Shown one piece after another: positions 61,456 through 64,000 of a stretch of DNA of 64,000 bases. The translations under genes were made by a program, and so were the position numbers. Source of the stretch: Natronocalculus amylovorans (GTDB lineage: Archaea > Halobacteriota > Halobacteria > Halobacteriales > Haloferacaceae). The DNA lies in NCBI RefSeq assembly GCF_023638035.1, contig NZ_JAKRVX010000001.1, positions 741,965 through 805,964 of the forward strand, written 5' to 3'. Positions within the stretch are counted from its first letter, which is position 1; each line of letters opens with the position of its first letter. The notes below the pieces were generated by a model. The model saw nothing but the letters and a program-made list of their open reading frames with translations. It made no database searches and had not been told where the DNA came from.

Positions 61456-62514
61456 TTATTCGAGATCTACACCAACTGCATCCTCAATCGTGTCAAACCC
61501 ATCACGTTCAAGGAGTTCGAGTAACCCTATATTGATTCTTCGGGCGATCGATGGTCCTTCGAAGACAAGGCCAGTGTAGAGCTGCGTAATGCTTGCCCCT
61601 GCTCGGATCTTTTTGTATGCTCCTTCAGCATCGGAGATTCCACCAACACCGACGATTGGAACGTCTGTTCGGTCGGCAATAAATCGGATCAGATCAGTTG
61701 CAGCCCCTTCGATCGGTTTGCCTGATAGGCCACCCCGTTCGACACGGTTTGGATTTTGAAGTGTCTCCGGGCGCGCTGTTGTCGTATTCGTTGCAATGAC
61801 ACCATCGAGGTCCAGGTCACCGACAACGGTAAGGGCATCTTCGATCGCTGGGCGTGGAAGATCCGGCGAGAGCTTGACGAGGAGTGGATCTGCGCCTGCA
61901 TCGACAAGCGTTCCAAGAATAGACTCCAGTGCATCGCGGTTCTGTAGCGATCGCAGCCCCGGTGTATTTGGACTGGACACATTCACTGCAAAATAGTCGC
62001 CCGCAGACGCAACGCGTTCGAAGGTATAGCAATAATCATCCGGTGCATCCGCAAGCGCTGTTGATTTTGACTTCCCAATGTTGATGCCGATTGGAACGCT
62101 TGGAAGTGTGCTCTCTGTGAGCCGATCGCCGATGATGTCCGCCCCATGATTGTTGAACCCCATCCGATTGATGAGTGCCTCGTCCTCCGGCAGTCGAAAC
62201 ATCCGTGGCCGGCGATTTCCTGGCTGTTTCTCAGCCGTTACGCCACCAACTTCGACGTGTCCAAATCCAAGCGCTGCAAGCATCGACGGAATTTCCGCAT
62301 TTTTGTCGAACCCCGCCGCGACGCCGACCGGATTTGGGAACGGACAGCCAAAGACAGTTGTTTCAAGTCGATCGTCACTGACTGTGTAGCGATCAGACAC
62401 TCTCTCTTCGATTGGGCTGTCTTGTGCAACCTCCAGCAGCTGATGCGCAAACCGATGTGCGGTCTCTGGTGGGAGCCGAAACAGAACCGGTTTGAGTAGC
62501 TCATAAGTCTCCAT
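61456..62514 (-). CDS. pyrD: Dihydroorotate dehydrogenase (quinone), class 2
   Basis: 352 aa. The N-terminal helical membrane-association segment of class 2 enzymes is present (METYELLKPVLFRLPPETAH). FMN-binding motifs follow: NPVGVAAGFDKNAEIP, VGGVTAEKQPGNRRPRMFRL, INRMGFNNHGAD, FAVNVSSPNTPGLRSLQ (catalytic Ser) and IVGVGGISDAEGAYKKIRAG. It oxidises dihydroorotate with transfer to membrane quinone in pyrimidine synthesis. The ATG 62514 is the family start; five residues upstream are rejected. It converges with valS. Confidence 0.95.
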   Translation of the reverse strand: METYELLKPVLFRLPPETAHRFAHQLLEVAQDSPIEERVSDRYTVSDDRLETTVFGCPFPNPVGVAAGFDKNAEIPSMLAALGFGHVEVGGVTAEKQPGNRRPRMFRLPEDEALINRMGFNNHGADIIGDRLTESTLPSVPIGINIGKSKSTALADAPDDYCYTFERVASAGDYFAVNVSSPNTPGLRSLQNRDALESILGTLVDAGADPLLVKLSPDLPRPAIEDALTVVGDLDLDGVIATNTTTARPETLQNPNRVERGGLSGKPIEGAATDLIRFIADRTDVPIVGVGGISDAEGAYKKIRAGASITQLYTGLVFEGPSIARRINIGLLELLERDGFDTIEDAVGVDLE

Positions 62515-62597
62515 TATGTATCCTCTCACAGTGAATGAGTATGAAACCGACGAAGCAATCGCTCTTGAGTTGTAACTTTCACAAATAGTGAGGACGC

Positions 62598-62795
62598 TCA
62601 GAAGTCGTGTTCGACGTCTTCTGGGTCTGCTTTTTGGATGATGATCTTCCCGTCACGTACGCGAACGAACACTTCGTCGCCGATATCCATACCAGCAACT
62701 GCGAGTTCGTCCTCGTGTAGGTTTACGTGAACGTTGTGATACTCGCCATTTTCATCCTTCGCGCCACTTGGGCTGAGCTTCTTCTTACGAACCAT
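62598..62795 (-). CDS. AbrB/MazE-like small haloarchaeal protein
   Basis: 65 aa, MVRKKKLSPSGAKDENGEYH at the start, then VNLHEDELAVAGMDIGDEVF and VRVRDGKIIIQKADPEDVEH. The beta-rich pattern (L-x-x-L...G-x-x-x-G-D-x-V-x-V) matches the swapped-hairpin AbrB fold. It is highly conserved in Halobacteria and is probably a small DNA-binding regulator of unknown targets. A minus-strand TATA-like CTTATGTATG lies at about 62829-62838, consistent with a short leader. Confidence 0.82.
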   Translation of the reverse strand: MVRKKKLSPSGAKDENGEYHNVHVNLHEDELAVAGMDIGDEVFVRVRDGKIIIQKADPEDVEHDF

Positions 62796-62991
62796 CGCGG
62801 GTGTCTGCTATGACCTTCGACATAGCGCATACATAAGTGTTGTTTACCGAATTTCGGATCTGATACATACGCGCGCAAGCATACTATCCCTTCTAATATA
62901 ATAAACTTCGTTGCATAAAGAGACAAAATCGACTGGCAGCACTGGGTTCTTTATAAATGGTGGTCCGAATAGCCTTCATTTCCCCGATATA

Positions 62992-63000
62992 TTTATAATA
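62992..63000 (+). promoter_or_regulatory. TATA box of the MC1 gene
   Basis: TTTATAATA within CGATATATTTATAATACACC is 35 bases before ATG 63035. A start of transcription about 26 bases downstream would leave a 12-base leader containing GGAGAGTGA, supporting the ATG at 63035. Confidence 0.55.
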
Positions 63001-63034
63001 CACCATGTATTCGGTTGGCATGGAGAGTGAAACC

Positions 63035-63343
63035 ATGGTACGTGACGATGGTAAGCGCAATTTCGCGCTCAGAGAAGACGATGGATCGGAATCGAGTGTA
63101 TTCTCCGGGAATACACCTCGACAAGCTGCACTCAAAGCTGCTCGCCGGTTAGAGCCAGCAAATTCAGAAGATGCAGCCGAACGTGTTCCCCTCCACCTGC
63201 GTGAGAAGGGGACGGACAAAATACATATCTACGAGGGATGGGCGTGGCATGAAACTGCCCCAGATAACAGCCCTGATTGGATGCCCGAGGAGATCACGGA
63301 AGCAAACGTCTCGAAGCAAGGTATCGAACACATCGAAGAATAA
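63035..63343 (+). CDS. Non-histone chromosomal protein MC1
   Basis: 102 aa. MC1 is a DNA-bending chromatin protein of Methanosarcina and Halobacteria. Diagnostic blocks are MVRDDGKRNFALREDDGSES, FSGNTPRQAALKAARRL, LHLREKGTDKIHIYEGWAWH, and PDWMPEEITEANVSKQGIEH. It is monomeric and binds and kinks DNA. The promoter distance and the GGAGAGTGA four bases ahead favour the ATG at 63035 over those at 63005 and 63020. Confidence 0.94.
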   Translation: MVRDDGKRNFALREDDGSESSVFSGNTPRQAALKAARRLEPANSEDAAERVPLHLREKGTDKIHIYEGWAWHETAPDNSPDWMPEEITEANVSKQGIEHIEE

Positions 63344-63700
63344 CGACTAGTATTCGGCCGTCGTCGACAGGGTTTTCTTTGTTCCCCAATGCTATCCGAG
63401 TGCGCGGCCCTCACTCGACGGGACCATGTGTACGCGCACGGGATGACCGATCGGTCTCCATCCGCGCAATATTCTATACCCATGAGTTGCTTCGATTGTC
63501 AGCAAGACGATTGAATGGCAGCTCGAAGCTGTTGCTTTTATATACTTTTATTAGGCTATATTGCTGGTAAATTTATCTCTCTGCGTTGTTGTGTACTATT
63601 TCGTTGTCTCGCATTGTTTGGAGCTGTTATACAACTGAACTGTGCGGCCAATACACACAGTTTCAAGCCATGAAAACGCATGACGTAGTGGATTTAGTTC
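63344..63700. other. AT-rich gap between MC1 and the rRNA promoter array
   Basis: No gene-like frame. It contains one strong TATA-like word, TTTATATACTTTTATT at 63537-63552, with no coding sequence at a suitable distance on either strand. Nothing else is recognisable. Confidence 0.4.
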
Positions 63701-63707
63701 GTGAGTG

Positions 63708-63745
63708 TTAAATACAACCCTCTCCTCGGAAATAATGTGAAGAAG
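63708..63745 (+). promoter_or_regulatory. rRNA-type promoter repeat 1 (degenerate)
   Basis: GTTAAATACAACCC followed by CTCGGAAATAATGTGAAG aligns base for base with the repeat at 63813-63848. The TATA-like TTAAATA is at 63708-63714, 106 bases before the next copy. It is the most diverged of the three. Confidence 0.5.
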
Positions 63746-63812
63746 CGCGGGACGCACCCCGCGTTCACCATTGCTGATCGAAGTTCGATCGGCTTGGTTT
63801 GAATCCGACGCC

Positions 63813-63848
63813 CTTAAGTATAACAGGGCATTCGGATAATATGCGAAA
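63813..63848 (+). promoter_or_regulatory. rRNA-type promoter repeat 2
   Basis: CTTAAGTATAACAGGGCATT and then CGGATAATATGCGAAA match what I recall of the conserved haloarchaeal ribosomal RNA promoter: a TTAAGT element, then a start region, then an ATGCGAA box about 30 bases later. TTAAGTA is at 63814-63820. Confidence 0.7.
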
Positions 63849-63914
63849 AACACAACGCGATCGTTCGAACGTTCAACTCGTTCGAAGTTCGTGGATCGAA
63901 CCGCTTCGATGGGC

Positions 63915-63950
63915 TTAAGTCCTGTCGAAGGGTACATTCAGATCCGAAGA
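63915..63950 (+). promoter_or_regulatory. rRNA-type promoter repeat 3 (proximal)
   Basis: TTAAGT at 63915-63920 in TCGATGGGCTTAAGTCCTGT, preceded by several TTCGAA/TTCGAT words (63863-63909). It lies 101 bases after copy 2, giving the tandem spacing typical of rRNA operon promoters. Confidence 0.65.
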
Positions 63951-63954
63951 AATG

Positions 63955-64000
63955 AGGATTGCCCCCCTGCGGTACGCCGTATCAGAGGCAATCTGATGTG
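63955..64000 (+). other. Beginning of the presumed pre-16S rRNA leader
   Basis: GATTGCC and GGCAATC form a perfect 7-base stem around GCGGTACGCCGT, itself partly self-complementary. Haloarchaeal 16S leaders begin with such stems, including the bulge-helix-bulge processing stem cut by EndA. The 16S gene itself (starting with ATTCCGGTTG) is not in the window. Confidence 0.5.

Noticed and set aside
63780..63812. tRNA-like GGTTTGAATCC word
   Set aside because: No acceptor, D or anticodon stem can be drawn around it; it is part of the rRNA promoter region.
1..64000. Mobile elements, CRISPR arrays, toxin-antitoxin pairs, phage genes
   Set aside because: No transposase, terminal repeats, regularly spaced repeats, integrase or att-like duplications were seen. 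Codon use and composition look uniform and core-like.

Overview
The window comes from a haloarchaeon (class Halobacteria). The proteins are strongly acidic. The gene set includes archaeal PolC (DP2), MC1 chromosomal protein, LysW-dependent arginine biosynthesis, CheF-type chemotaxis adaptors, 2Fe-2S halophilic ferredoxin, PibD, a PGF-CTERM/Tat surface enzyme, archaeal-type GlyRS/PheST/EndA, and many short Halobacteria-only families. Base composition looks moderate for the class and intergenic regions are AT-rich. Almost the whole window is core chromosome; I see no insertion sequence, integrase, CRISPR array or tRNA gene.

Layout. 1-6340 (- strand): arginine biosynthesis, argG-argH followed by lysW-argX-argC-argB-argD (argD is cut by the window edge). 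6340-6640: GC-rich hairpin island. 6640-13450: a soluble PAS/GAF histidine kinase, a polyprenol/dolichol kinase-like membrane protein, glycyl-tRNA synthetase, a CBS protein, a 55-aa Halobacteria-type protein, ketopantoate reductase and a rubredoxin-like protein. 13654-20280: DNA polymerase D large subunit, PPC/DUF296 protein, UspA, a Tat lipoprotein, a NifU-like protein, a DUF5783-like protein and a frameshifted HTH regulator. 20412-30700: DedA-like protein, a RAD55/KaiC-like module, and the chemotaxis block cheW / cheB-cheA-cheR-HEAT-cheF1 / cheF2. 30790-36030: ferredoxin, pibD, hisI, a coiled-coil protein, glmM and a membrane protein. 36124-42980: 2-oxoacid dehydrogenase complex (E3, E2, E1beta, E1alpha) with lipoyl synthase close by. 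43019-46966: large cell-surface alpha-amylase-family protein. 47186-53099: Ski2/Brr2-like helicase, NucS-N-like zinc-finger protein, endA, trpS. 53420-61413: pheS-pheT, a Cys/Met-metabolism PLP enzyme, a glutamine amidotransferase-like protein and valS. 61456-63343: pyrD, an AbrB-like small protein and MC1. 63344-64000: three tandem promoter-like repeats and the start of a leader typical of a haloarchaeal rRNA operon whose 16S gene would lie just past the right edge.

The genes form housekeeping modules: arginine synthesis on the LysW carrier protein, translation (four aminoacyl-tRNA synthetases and the splicing endonuclease), taxis signalling to the archaellum, and lipoate-dependent 2-oxoacid oxidation. 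The most unusual signals are: (i) CGATCG is hugely over-represented, resembling the cyanobacterial HIP1 palindrome; (ii) a CxxC microprotein reading frame lies directly behind argH but is broken by frameshifts; (iii) a compact multi-hairpin GC island lies upstream of argG; (iv) a nested hairpin region lies upstream of uspA; (v) an HTH regulator has decayed; (vi) the chemotaxis block has a CheF pair but no cheY, cheC, cheD or archaellum genes beside it.
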